From: Microbacterium sp.
Lineage (GTDB): Bacteria; Actinomycetota; Actinomycetes; Actinomycetales; Microbacteriaceae
DNA length: 5,878 bases
Direction: 5' to 3'
Assembly (NCBI GenBank): GCA_003248845.1
Contig: QFPD01000149.1
Coordinates: forward strand, 1-5,878
The translations under genes and the position numbers were made by a program. The notes below the pieces were generated by a model that did not search any database, was not told the DNA's origin, and saw only the letters and a program-made list of their open reading frames with translations. Shown here in pieces: positions 1 through 5,146 of the stretch; the first letter of the stretch is position 1; every line of letters starts with the position of its first letter.

Positions 1-237
1 GTAACCCTCCGCGGCGTGGCCGGCGCCCTGCTCGTGCCGCACCAGGATGTGGCGCAGCTCGGTCGAATCCATGAGCGGGTCGTAGACGGGAAGAATGGCG
101 CCCCCGGGGAGCCCGAAGACGTCGGTGACGCCTAGGAGTTCGAGGGAGCGGACGACGGCAGCTGCACCGGTGAGCATGGGTGCAGAGGCGCCGCGGGCAG
201 GCGGCCGGGGAACGGCCGCAGTGGTGTCGAGTGACAT
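1..237 (-). CDS. ilvB: Acetolactate synthase large subunit, N-terminal part (cut by window edge)
   Basis: Only the first 79 codons are inside the window; the reading frame stays open to base 1. The protein would be the ThDP-dependent catalytic subunit of acetohydroxyacid synthase, which condenses two pyruvates, or pyruvate and 2-oxobutyrate, in the first common step of valine, leucine and isoleucine synthesis. Visible landmarks are [17 protein letters not shown] (residues 21-37), the ThDP-domain loop [15 protein letters not shown] (39-53) and [13 protein letters not shown] (67-79). The last contains Glu69, which matches the family's conserved ThDP-activating glutamate. The ATG at 237-235 is preferred because GAGGT (minus-strand reading of 245-249) lies 7 nt upstream. 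An internal ATG at 177 (Met21) would remove an Ala/Pro-rich leader but has no ribosome binding site. It follows ilvD after 48 nt on the same strand, so co-transcription is likely. The ThDP-binding C-terminal domain and the usual ilvN neighbour are outside the window. Confidence 0.93.
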   Translation of the reverse strand, partial: MSLDTTAAVPRPPARGASAPMLTGAAAVVRSLELLGVTDVFGLPGGAILPVYDPLMDSTELRHILVRHEQGAGHAAEGY

Positions 238-285
238 GCGTGAGACCTCGGGGAAACGTGTCGTGATCGGATGGAGAAGCGGGGC

Positions 286-2001
286 CTAACCCGTGATCGC
301 GCCCTCCGCTGCGGAGTGCACGAGCTTCGAGTATTTGGCCAGAACGCCACGGGTATAGCGCGGAGGAAGGGGCTCCCAGCCGTCCCGGCGGGAGCTCAGC
401 TCTGCCTCGTCGACGAGTAGGTCGAGCGTGCGAGCCGCGATATCGACCCGTATCAGATCACCATCGCGCACGAAGGCGATGGGACCAGCGTCCACCGCTT
501 CGGGTGCTATGTGGCCGATGCACAGGCCGGTTGTGCCGCCTGAGAATCGTCCGTCCGTCAAGAGTAGTACATCTTTTCCGAGCCCCGCGCCCTTGATCGC
601 TGCCGTGATGGCGAGCATCTCGCGCATGCCGGGGCCGCCCTTGGGGCCCTCGTAACGGATGACGACGACGCTGCCCGCCTCGATGTCGCCGGCGGCGAGG
701 GCGTCGATCGCGGCACGCTCGCGCTCGAACACGCGAGCGGGCCCCTCGAAGACGGCCGCATCGAAGCCGGCGGTCTTGACGACGGCGCCCTCCGGGGCGA
801 GTGAACCGTGCAGGATCGTGAGTCCGCCCGTCTTGTGGATCGGGTTGTCGAACGTGTGGATGACGGTGCCGTCGACGGGGTCGGGATTGAGGTCCTCGAG
901 GTTCTCGGCGAGCGTCTTGCCCGTCACCGTGAGCGCGTCGCCGTGGAGGAGCCCTTCCTCGAGCATCGCTCGCATGATGACGGGGATGCCGCCGTGTCGG
1001 TCGACGTCGTTCATCACGTACTTGCCGAACGGCTTCATGTCCGCGACGTGCGGAACCTTGTCGCCGATCCGGTTGAAGTCCTTGAGGGTCAGCTCGACCT
1101 CCGCCTCACGGGCGATCGCGAGCAGGTGCAGGACGACGTTGGTCGAGCCTCCGAGGGCCATTGCAAGCGCGATCGCGTTCTCGAAGGCATCCGGCGTCAG
1201 GATGTCGCGGGTCGTGATGCCCTGGCGGAGGAGGTTCACAACGGCCTCGCCGGAGCGGTGCGCGAAGTAGTCCCGGCGACGGTCCGCCGACGGCGGCGCT
1301 GCGGAACCGGGCAGCGACAGGCCCAGGGCTTCGGCGACCGAGGCCATCGTGTTGGCGGTGTACATCCCGCCGCAGGCGCCCTCACCGGGGGCGATCGCAC
1401 ACTCGATGCGCTTGAGGTCGGCTTCGCTCATCTTGCCGGCGAGACAAGCGCCGACAGCCTCGAACGAATCGATGATCGTGACGTCCTTCTCGGTGCCGTC
1501 GGAGAGCTTGACCCACCCGGGCGCGATCGATCCGGCGTAGAGGAAGACGCTCGACAGGTCGAGACGGGCCGAGGCCATGAGCATGCCCGGGATCGACTTG
1601 TCGCAGCCGGCGAGGAGGACCGTGCCGTCGAGCCGCTCCGCCATGACGACCGTCTCCACCGAATCGGCGATCACCTCGCGCGAGACGAGCGAGAAGTGCA
1701 TGCCCTCGTGACCCATCGAGATGCCGTCGGAGACCGAGATGGTGCCGAACTGCAGGGGGTAGCCGCCCCCAGCGTGCACGCCTTCCTTCGCGCCCTGCGC
1801 GAGGCGGTCCAGGCTCAGGTTGCAGGGGGTGATCTCGTTCCAGCTGGAGGCGATTCCGATCTGGGGCTTGTCCCAGTCCTCGTCGCCCATTCCGACAGCG
1901 CGGAGCATCCCGCGAGAGGTCGTCGCCTCGATACCGTCGGTGACGGCGCGGGAGCGGGGTTTGATGTCGACCGTGGCACTGGTGTCGTCGGAGCGAGGCA
2001 T
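286..2001 (-). CDS. ilvD: Dihydroxy-acid dehydratase
   Basis: IlvD/Edd-family Fe-S enzyme that dehydrates 2,3-dihydroxy-3-methylbutanoate and its isoleucine-branch homologue to 2-oxo acids, the third step of branched-chain amino acid synthesis, in the cytoplasm. The 571 residues are close to the usual length. Visible landmarks are NEITPCN (Cys60), signature 1 [12 protein letters not shown] with Cys133 and Lys135 (the lysine carbamylated in studied homologues), [14 protein letters not shown] with Cys210, and GGSTNVVLH (284-292). Also present are EGPKGGPGM (451-459) and signature 2 [12 protein letters not shown] (481-492), whose serine is the proposed catalytic base. Cys60, Cys133 and Cys210 are the expected cluster ligands; actinobacterial homologues usually carry a 2Fe-2S cluster. 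The C-terminus [13 protein letters not shown] is typical. The ATG lies 9 nt after the otsB stop. Its ribosome binding site is weak (CGGGAA, 12 nt upstream), so translational coupling to otsB is plausible. There is no sign of truncation or frameshift. Confidence 0.97.
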   Translation of the reverse strand: MPRSDDTSATVDIKPRSRAVTDGIEATTSRGMLRAVGMGDEDWDKPQIGIASSWNEITPCNLSLDRLAQGAKEGVHAGGGYPLQFGTISVSDGISMGHEGMHFSLVSREVIADSVETVVMAERLDGTVLLAGCDKSIPGMLMASARLDLSSVFLYAGSIAPGWVKLSDGTEKDVTIIDSFEAVGACLAGKMSEADLKRIECAIAPGEGACGGMYTANTMASVAEALGLSLPGSAAPPSADRRRDYFAHRSGEAVVNLLRQGITTRDILTPDAFENAIALAMALGGSTNVVLHLLAIAREAEVELTLKDFNRIGDKVPHVADMKPFGKYVMNDVDRHGGIPVIMRAMLEEGLLHGDALTVTGKTLAENLEDLNPDPVDGTVIHTFDNPIHKTGGLTILHGSLAPEGAVVKTAGFDAAVFEGPARVFERERAAIDALAAGDIEAGSVVVIRYEGPKGGPGMREMLAITAAIKGAGLGKDVLLLTDGRFSGGTTGLCIGHIAPEAVDAGPIAFVRDGDLIRVDIAARTLDLLVDEAELSSRRDGWEPLPPRYTRGVLAKYSKLVHSAAEGAITG

Positions 2002-2010
2002 TCTCGCAGT

Positions 2011-2808
2011 CTATTCCCGCAGGGCGGACCGCTCGTGTGCGAGACGCACAAGCAACGCGGCGAGTTCTGCGATCCCGTCCACACGAACGGATGCCGCCGT
2101 GTCACCCGGACCGACGCGCACGCCGACGTCGCCCGCATCCAGGCTCGCCAACGCGTCTTCGTCGGTGACGTCGTCGCCCGCGAAGAGCACCGCCGTGGCG
2201 CCCGCTCGAGCGCGCAACCACGCGACCGCAGCGTCCTTGCCGACATCGCGGAACGCGTACTCGACGATGTGGTGACCGGTGCGACGACGCCAGGTCGGCG
2301 CCTCGGCGACCATGAGGCCATCGACGGTGTCGTGCACCGCCGTGCGGTCGGCGGCGGCGACGGTACGCGAGTGAACCGCGAAACCGAACTCCTTCGGCTC
2401 GATCCACGCCCCCGGAATGCCCTCGACGAGATTCTCGGCGGCTGCTCGGAGACGGTCGCGCTCCGCGCGCTCGGCGATACTCGGACCGCCCCCCGGTTCA
2501 CCTCCCGGCTCACCTCGCAACTCACCGCCCGGCACCCAGTGCTCGGCGCCGTGTGAGCCGGCGAGGAAGATCGGCGACTCGTCGCCGTGCTCCGCGATGA
2601 CGCGGAGATCCGCGAGGCTGCGGCCCGAGACGAGCGCGACCGTCGTGGCGGGCGTCGCCGTCAGCGCCTCCAGAGCGGCCCGCGCCGCGGGCAGCATGCG
2701 TGCGTCCATTGGCGCATCGACGAGCGGCGACAGCGTGCCGTCGAAGTCGAGTGCGACGAGCAGATGCTCGGTTGCGGCGAGCGTCACGATGGCTTCGTCG
2801 GGCGTCAT
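2011..2808 (-). CDS. otsB: Trehalose-6-phosphate phosphatase
   Basis: HAD-superfamily phosphatase that converts trehalose-6-phosphate to trehalose and phosphate in the cytoplasm, the second step of the OtsA-OtsB pathway. All four HAD motifs are visible in 265 residues. Motif I is ALDFDGTLSPLVD, with nucleophile Asp21 and acid/base Asp23. Motif II is VALVSGRS (Ser61). Motif III is DVGKDAAV (Lys191), and motif IV is GDDVTDEDA (Asp212, Asp213, Asp216 for Mg2+). GSHGAEHW (84-91) and the cap segment around EPKEFGFAVHSR (137-148) match trehalose phosphatases. The start ATG overlaps the otsA stop as ATGA, with AGGA 7 nt upstream inside otsA, a classic coupled arrangement. An odd feature is a Gly/Pro/Glu tetrapeptide repeat at about residues 93-108, at the start of the cap, encoded by a degenerate 12-nt repeat. 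ilvD begins 9 nt after the stop. Confidence 0.95.
   Translation of the reverse strand: MTPDEAIVTLAATEHLLVALDFDGTLSPLVDAPMDARMLPAARAALEALTATPATTVALVSGRSLADLRVIAEHGDESPIFLAGSHGAEHWVPGGELRGEPGGEPGGGPSIAERAERDRLRAAAENLVEGIPGAWIEPKEFGFAVHSRTVAAADRTAVHDTVDGLMVAEAPTWRRRTGHHIVEYAFRDVGKDAAVAWLRARAGATAVLFAGDDVTDEDALASLDAGDVGVRVGPGDTAASVRVDGIAELAALLVRLAHERSALRE
2490..2537 (-). repeat. Degenerate 12-bp tandem repeat inside otsB
   Basis: The plus strand reads CCCGGTTCACCT (2492-2503), CCCGGCTCACCT (2504-2515), CGCAACTCACCG (2516-2527), then a partial CCCGGCACCC. The first two copies differ at one base and the third is more diverged. Because the unit is 12 nt the frame is kept, and the protein gains tetrapeptide units of the form PGGE, LRGE, PGGE, PGGG. 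This looks like an in-frame slippage expansion in a surface loop between the HAD core and the cap. Confidence 0.75.
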
Positions 2809-4226
2809 CGCGTGATCCTGCCCAGGTCGCCGAGGAACGCGCGTGACCAGTCGGCGACGCCGTGGTCGCGCACTCGGCGCCGCAGTGCGCGCATGCGGCG
2901 CCGCTGCTCGTCCTCGGGCATCTCGATGGCGGTCATGATCGCGTCTTTCAGCCCCTCGATGTCGTGCGGGTTCACGCGGATCGCCTGGGTCAGTTCGTCC
3001 GCAGCCCCGGTGAACTCGCTGAGCACGAGCACGCCGCGACCGTCGACACGGCTGGCGATGTACTCCTTCGCCACGAGGTTCATGCCGTCGCGCAGCGCCG
3101 TCACGAGCATGACGTCGGCCGCGAGGTACAGCGCCACCATCTCCTCGCGGGGATAGGAGTGGTGCAGGTAGCGGATCGCCGTGTGCCCGACAGTGTCGTG
3201 ATCGCCGTTGATCCGGCCGACGGTGAGCTCGATCTCGTCGCGCAGCTGCATGTACGCGGCGACGCGCTCGCGGCTCGGGCTCGCGACCTGCACGAGCGTG
3301 ACGTCCTCGACATCGAGGCGACCGTCCGCGAGGAGTTCACCGTAGGCCTTCAGGCGGTGACCGATGCCCTTGGTGTAGTCGAGGCGATCGACGCCGAAAA
3401 GAACGGTGGCCGGATCTCCGAGGCTCTCGCGGATCTCGCGCGCGCGTTCCTGCACCTCGGGGCGCCGCGCGAGCTCGTCGTACGCGGCGGCGTCGATCGA
3501 GATCGGGTACGCCTTCGCCACGGCCGTGCGCACTCCCCCGCCGGCCGTGGGCACCCGGATCGACCCGGCCTTCGTCTCGTAACCGAGCTGGCGACGGACC
3601 GCGCGGGCGAAGTTGCCGGCATCCGCAACGCGTTGGAACCCGATGACGTCGGCACCCAGCAGCCCGGAGAGCACTTGGCGCCGCCAGGGCAACTGAGCGT
3701 AGATGCCGTATGCGGGGAACGGAATGTGGTGGAAGTAGCCGATCACGACGTCGGGACGCAGCTCGCGCAGCAGTTGCGGCACGAGCTGCAGCTGATAGTC
3801 CTGCACCCACACCGTGGCTTCGGGTGCGGCGACGGATGCCGCGGCCTGAGCGAACCTCTCGTTCACCCGCACGTAGGCGTCCCACCACTCCCGATGGTAG
3901 GCGGGCGGCGAGATGACGTCGTGGTACAGCGGCCAGATCGTGTCGTTCGAGAAGCCTTCGTAGTACAGCTCGATGTCGTCCGCGGAGAGGGCTACGGGAA
4001 CGAGTTCCATCCCATCGAACCGGAAGGGCGCGACCTCAGCATCCGCCTGGCCGGGCCAGCCCACCCAGGCTCCTCCGGTCGCCTGGAGGACGGGTTCGAG
4101 GGCCGCCACGAGACCTCCGGGTGATCTCCGCCATTCGTCCTCGGGACCGGACCGGTCCACGGGCAGGCGGTTGGAGACGACGACCATGTCGGCCGTTCTT
4201 CGCGCGCGATCATCATGGGCGCTCAT
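2805..4226 (-). CDS. otsA: Trehalose-6-phosphate synthase (GT20)
   Basis: Retaining GT-B glycosyltransferase of family GT20 that transfers glucose from UDP-glucose (or another nucleotide sugar; the donor cannot be read from sequence) to glucose-6-phosphate. It makes trehalose-6-phosphate for stress protection. The 473 residues match the family length. Landmarks in order are VVVSNRLPV (15-23), SPGGLVAAL (35-43), WVGWPG (54-59), NDTIWPLYHDV (94-104), WVQDYQLQLVPQLLR (140-154), YFHHIPFPAYGIY (164-176), GVDRLDYTKGI (278-288) and LRDGMNLVAKEYIA (378-391). Arg281 and Lys286 correspond to the phosphate-contacting pair of E. coli OtsA, and Glu388 to the donor-ribose contact. The ATG at 4226 has GAGAGGAG upstream with a short 4-nt spacer. 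Met14 is an alternative start just before the first strand, but would leave a very short N-terminus. The stop overlaps otsB (ATGA). The gene opens the proposed otsA-otsB-ilvD-ilvB unit and is divergent from a small membrane protein gene. Confidence 0.97.
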   Translation of the reverse strand: MSAHDDRARRTADMVVVSNRLPVDRSGPEDEWRRSPGGLVAALEPVLQATGGAWVGWPGQADAEVAPFRFDGMELVPVALSADDIELYYEGFSNDTIWPLYHDVISPPAYHREWWDAYVRVNERFAQAAASVAAPEATVWVQDYQLQLVPQLLRELRPDVVIGYFHHIPFPAYGIYAQLPWRRQVLSGLLGADVIGFQRVADAGNFARAVRRQLGYETKAGSIRVPTAGGGVRTAVAKAYPISIDAAAYDELARRPEVQERAREIRESLGDPATVLFGVDRLDYTKGIGHRLKAYGELLADGRLDVEDVTLVQVASPSRERVAAYMQLRDEIELTVGRINGDHDTVGHTAIRYLHHSYPREEMVALYLAADVMLVTALRDGMNLVAKEYIASRVDGRGVLVLSEFTGAADELTQAIRVNPHDIEGLKDAIMTAIEMPEDEQRRRMRALRRRVRDHGVADWSRAFLGDLGRITR

Positions 4227-4253
4227 GACGCTCCTCTCGGCGGGGATCTTTCC

Positions 4254-4263
4254 AGGCTAACGT
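4254..4263. promoter_or_regulatory. Overlapping divergent -10 boxes between otsA and the membrane microprotein gene
   Basis: On the plus strand TAACGT (4258-4263) fits the actinobacterial TANNNT -10 pattern and ends 6 nt before the ATG at 4270. That spacing is expected for a leaderless transcript starting at or near the A of the start codon, and no Shine-Dalgarno sequence is visible. On the minus strand TAGCCT (4259-4254) fits the same pattern and would give otsA a leader of roughly 20 nt containing its GAGAGGAG site. The two boxes share the central TA at 4258-4259. No convincing -35 hexamer was found for either, so this rests on -10 pattern and spacing. Confidence 0.5.
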
Positions 4264-4269
4264 GGACGC

Positions 4270-4524
4270 ATGCGCAAGTACCTGTTCGGAACCGGGATCA
4301 TCTCCGCCGTCACGAGCGGGATGGCCCTCCTGCGCGGCGCACGCGGCGACGTGCCCTTCACCTGGCGTCAGGCCCTCGCGTGGATCAGCTGGGGCATCAC
4401 GCTCGCGCTGTCGATCGGGACGATCGTCGACACCTATCGCGCGACGCGCGGCCGCCTCATCGCGACGGACTCCCCCGTGCACGGCACCGAGGACAAGCTG
4501 CTCAAAAAGCGCCTCGAGCGCTGA
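4270..4524 (+). CDS. Small two-helix membrane protein of unknown function
   Basis: The 84-residue product belongs to no family I can name. Two hydrophobic stretches are visible. Residues about 4-21 (YLFGTGIISAVTSGMALL) are followed by the positive cluster RGAR, and residues about 35-53 (ALAWISWGITLALSIGTIV) are followed by TYRATRGR. A helical hairpin in the cytoplasmic membrane is the simplest reading: by the positive-inside rule, RGAR at 22-25 and the tail would compete for the cytoplasmic face, so the topology is uncertain. The hydrophilic tail ends in a lysine/arginine-rich stretch (KLLKKRLER). The start ATG has no ribosome binding site but sits 6 nt after a TANNNT box, suggesting leaderless expression. 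The regular pattern of hydrophobic helices in this frame, compared with Arg/Pro/Ser-rich overlapping frames on both strands, is why this frame was chosen. It is divergent from otsA and converges on the Cys-rich gene, with 3 nt between stops. Confidence 0.75.
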   Translation: MRKYLFGTGIISAVTSGMALLRGARGDVPFTWRQALAWISWGITLALSIGTIVDTYRATRGRLIATDSPVHGTEDKLLKKRLER

Positions 4525-4534
4525 GAATCAGCGC
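4502..4534. terminator. Hairpin at the convergent gene ends, possible terminator
   Basis: GCGCTGA (4518-4524), loop GAA, TCAGCGC (4528-4534) form a perfect 7-bp inverted repeat. Its inner bases are the stop codons of the two convergent genes. Reading on the minus strand, a further short GCGC stem (4521-4509) runs straight into five Ts (4508-4504), which could stop transcripts of the Cys-rich gene. The plus-strand side has no T-run, so bidirectional function is only inferred. Confidence 0.4.
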
Positions 4535-4647
4535 GGGCAGGTGCAGCGATCGGCCGTCGCAACGCCCTGCAGCGCCGCGTCGACGTGCTCGCCGCACCCG
4601 GCCCAGGTCGTCTTGCCGCAGGTCGGGCAGGTCACGGGGTAGCACAT
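4528..4647 (-). CDS. Cysteine-rich microprotein, probable zinc-binding
   Basis: A 39-residue protein read directly from the minus strand. It begins MCYPVTCPTCGKTTWAGC and ends DRCTCPR. The cysteines are Cys2, Cys7, Cys10, Cys18, Cys35 and Cys37, and His21 follows in CGEH. The CPTCGK knuckle plus a later CTC pair suggests one structural zinc site. From memory, near-identical MCYP-type short proteins are widespread in actinobacterial genomes as unnamed hypotheticals; their function is unknown to me. The ATG is separated by one base from the stop of the acetyltransferase gene (TGA C ATG). GGAG (minus reading of 4655-4658) lies 7 nt upstream inside that gene, so translation is probably coupled. 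Six cysteines in 39 codons, correct frame, ribosome binding site and a stop adjoining the convergent gene make a chance frame unlikely. It could act as a partner or regulator of the acetyltransferase, but nothing in the sequence proves this. Confidence 0.85.
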   Translation of the reverse strand: MCYPVTCPTCGKTTWAGCGEHVDAALQGVATADRCTCPR

Positions 4648-4648
4648 G

Positions 4649-5089
4649 TCACAGCTCCATCTCGTAGTGCACGAAACCGGTATCGCTCGCGAGGGAATCA
4701 TAGAGGCGCCGCGCGGTGCGGTTGCCCGACTGGGTCAGCCAGTAGACCTTCTGCGCCCCCGCCGCCTGTGCCGCGTCGCGCACGTGCGCGATGAGCGCCG
4801 ATCCGATACCACTGCCGCGTACGTCGGGAGCGACGAAGAGGTCTTCGAGGTAGCAGTAGCCGCTCGTCGACCACGTCGAGGGGTGGAACAGCCAGTGCAC
4901 GAACCCGACGGCTCGGCCATCGTCGTCGCGCGCGATCGCACCGTGGAGCCCGTCTGCGGCGGCAAGCCGTGCGAACACGTCATCGGTCACCGCATCATCG
5001 AGCGCACTCTCGTAGAACGTCAAGTACTGAGCCCAGAGCGGCGCCCAGTCGGCGCGGTTGCGCGCGCGGAGCGGTGAGATCGTGGTCAC
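4649..5089 (-). CDS. GNAT-family N-acetyltransferase
   Basis: The 146-residue product transfers an acetyl group from acetyl-CoA to an unidentified amine. The GNAT core is clear. YCYLEDLFVAPDVRGSGIG (78-96) holds strand 4 and the pyrophosphate-binding loop RGSGIG (91-96). It is followed by helix ALIAHVRDAAQAAG, strand KVYWLTQ (114-120) and motif B NRTARRLYD (123-131), ending with GFVHYEMEL. The combination YLEDLFV, YWLTQ and N-ARRLYD resembles the bacterial relatives of yeast Hpa2/Hpa3, whose members acetylate polyamines or basic proteins. The substrate here remains an inference. The start codon is GTG at 5089-5087, and no other Met or usable start precedes the fold. There is no good ribosome binding site, but TAGGCT lies 6 nt upstream, so leaderless expression is likely. 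It is followed after 1 nt by the Cys-rich microprotein gene and is probably not co-transcribed with the upstream thiolase, given the hairpin between them. Confidence 0.9.
   Translation of the reverse strand: MTTISPLRARNRADWAPLWAQYLTFYESALDDAVTDDVFARLAAADGLHGAIARDDDGRAVGFVHWLFHPSTWSTSGYCYLEDLFVAPDVRGSGIGSALIAHVRDAAQAAGAQKVYWLTQSGNRTARRLYDSLASDTGFVHYEMEL
4655..4658 (-). promoter_or_regulatory. Ribosome binding site of the Cys-rich microprotein, inside the acetyltransferase gene
   Basis: GGAG on the minus strand lies in the last codons of the acetyltransferase and 7 nt before the ATG at 4647. It decides the start of the 39-residue gene and supports translational coupling across the TGACATG junction. 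Confidence 0.65.
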
Positions 5090-5095
5090 TCCACG

Positions 5096-5101
5096 AGCCT
5101 A
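5096..5101 (-). promoter_or_regulatory. -10 box of the acetyltransferase gene, probably leaderless
   Basis: TAGGCT on the minus strand fits TANNNT and ends 6 nt before the GTG start at 5089. This is the same spacing as for the membrane microprotein gene. A transcript starting at the GTG would need no Shine-Dalgarno site, and none is seen. No strong -35 is recognisable; it would fall in the loop of the adjacent hairpin. Confidence 0.5.
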
Positions 5102-5105
5102 GCCG

Positions 5106-5139
5106 CCGCGCGCGGACGCTCGACCGGACCCGCGCGCGG
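5106..5139 (-). terminator. GC-only hairpin after the thiolase gene, possible terminator
   Basis: The decamer CCGCGCGCGG occurs at 5106-5115 and again at 5130-5139. As it is self-complementary, the two copies can pair as a 10-bp all-GC stem with a 14-nt loop. It begins 7 nt after the thiolase stop and sits just before the acetyltransferase promoter. There is no T-run, as is common for suspected actinobacterial terminators, so function is inferred from position and stem strength. Confidence 0.4.
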
Positions 5140-5146
5140 AGCGGGA

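Noticed and set aside
238..285. Possible attenuator or leader peptide between ilvD and ilvB
   Set aside because: Forty-eight bases are too few for a leader peptide plus alternative hairpins, and no run of Ile, Leu or Val codons or T-tract is present.
1815..2525. A 236-codon minus-strand frame bridging otsB and ilvD, which might look like a fusion or frameshift remnant
   Set aside because: It is the shifted frame of both genes, rich in Ser, Arg and Pro. otsB and ilvD are each intact with proper starts and stops, so no frameshift is needed.
808..2556. A 582-codon open frame on the plus strand, antisense to ilvD and otsB
   Set aside because: It is longer than the true genes but covers two well-conserved minus-strand genes with full catalytic motifs. 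Its own product is rich in Arg, Asp, Val and His with no domain. Long antisense frames are expected where third positions are mostly G or C.
2862..4124. A 420-codon open frame on the plus strand, antisense to otsA
   Set aside because: Same cause: it mirrors otsA codons, has no recognisable domain and no ribosome binding site worth noting.
4213..4482. An 89-codon minus-strand frame over the otsA promoter and the membrane microprotein gene
   Set aside because: The composition is charged and low-complexity with no domain, while the plus-strand frame shows two clean hydrophobic helices and a promoter-start arrangement.
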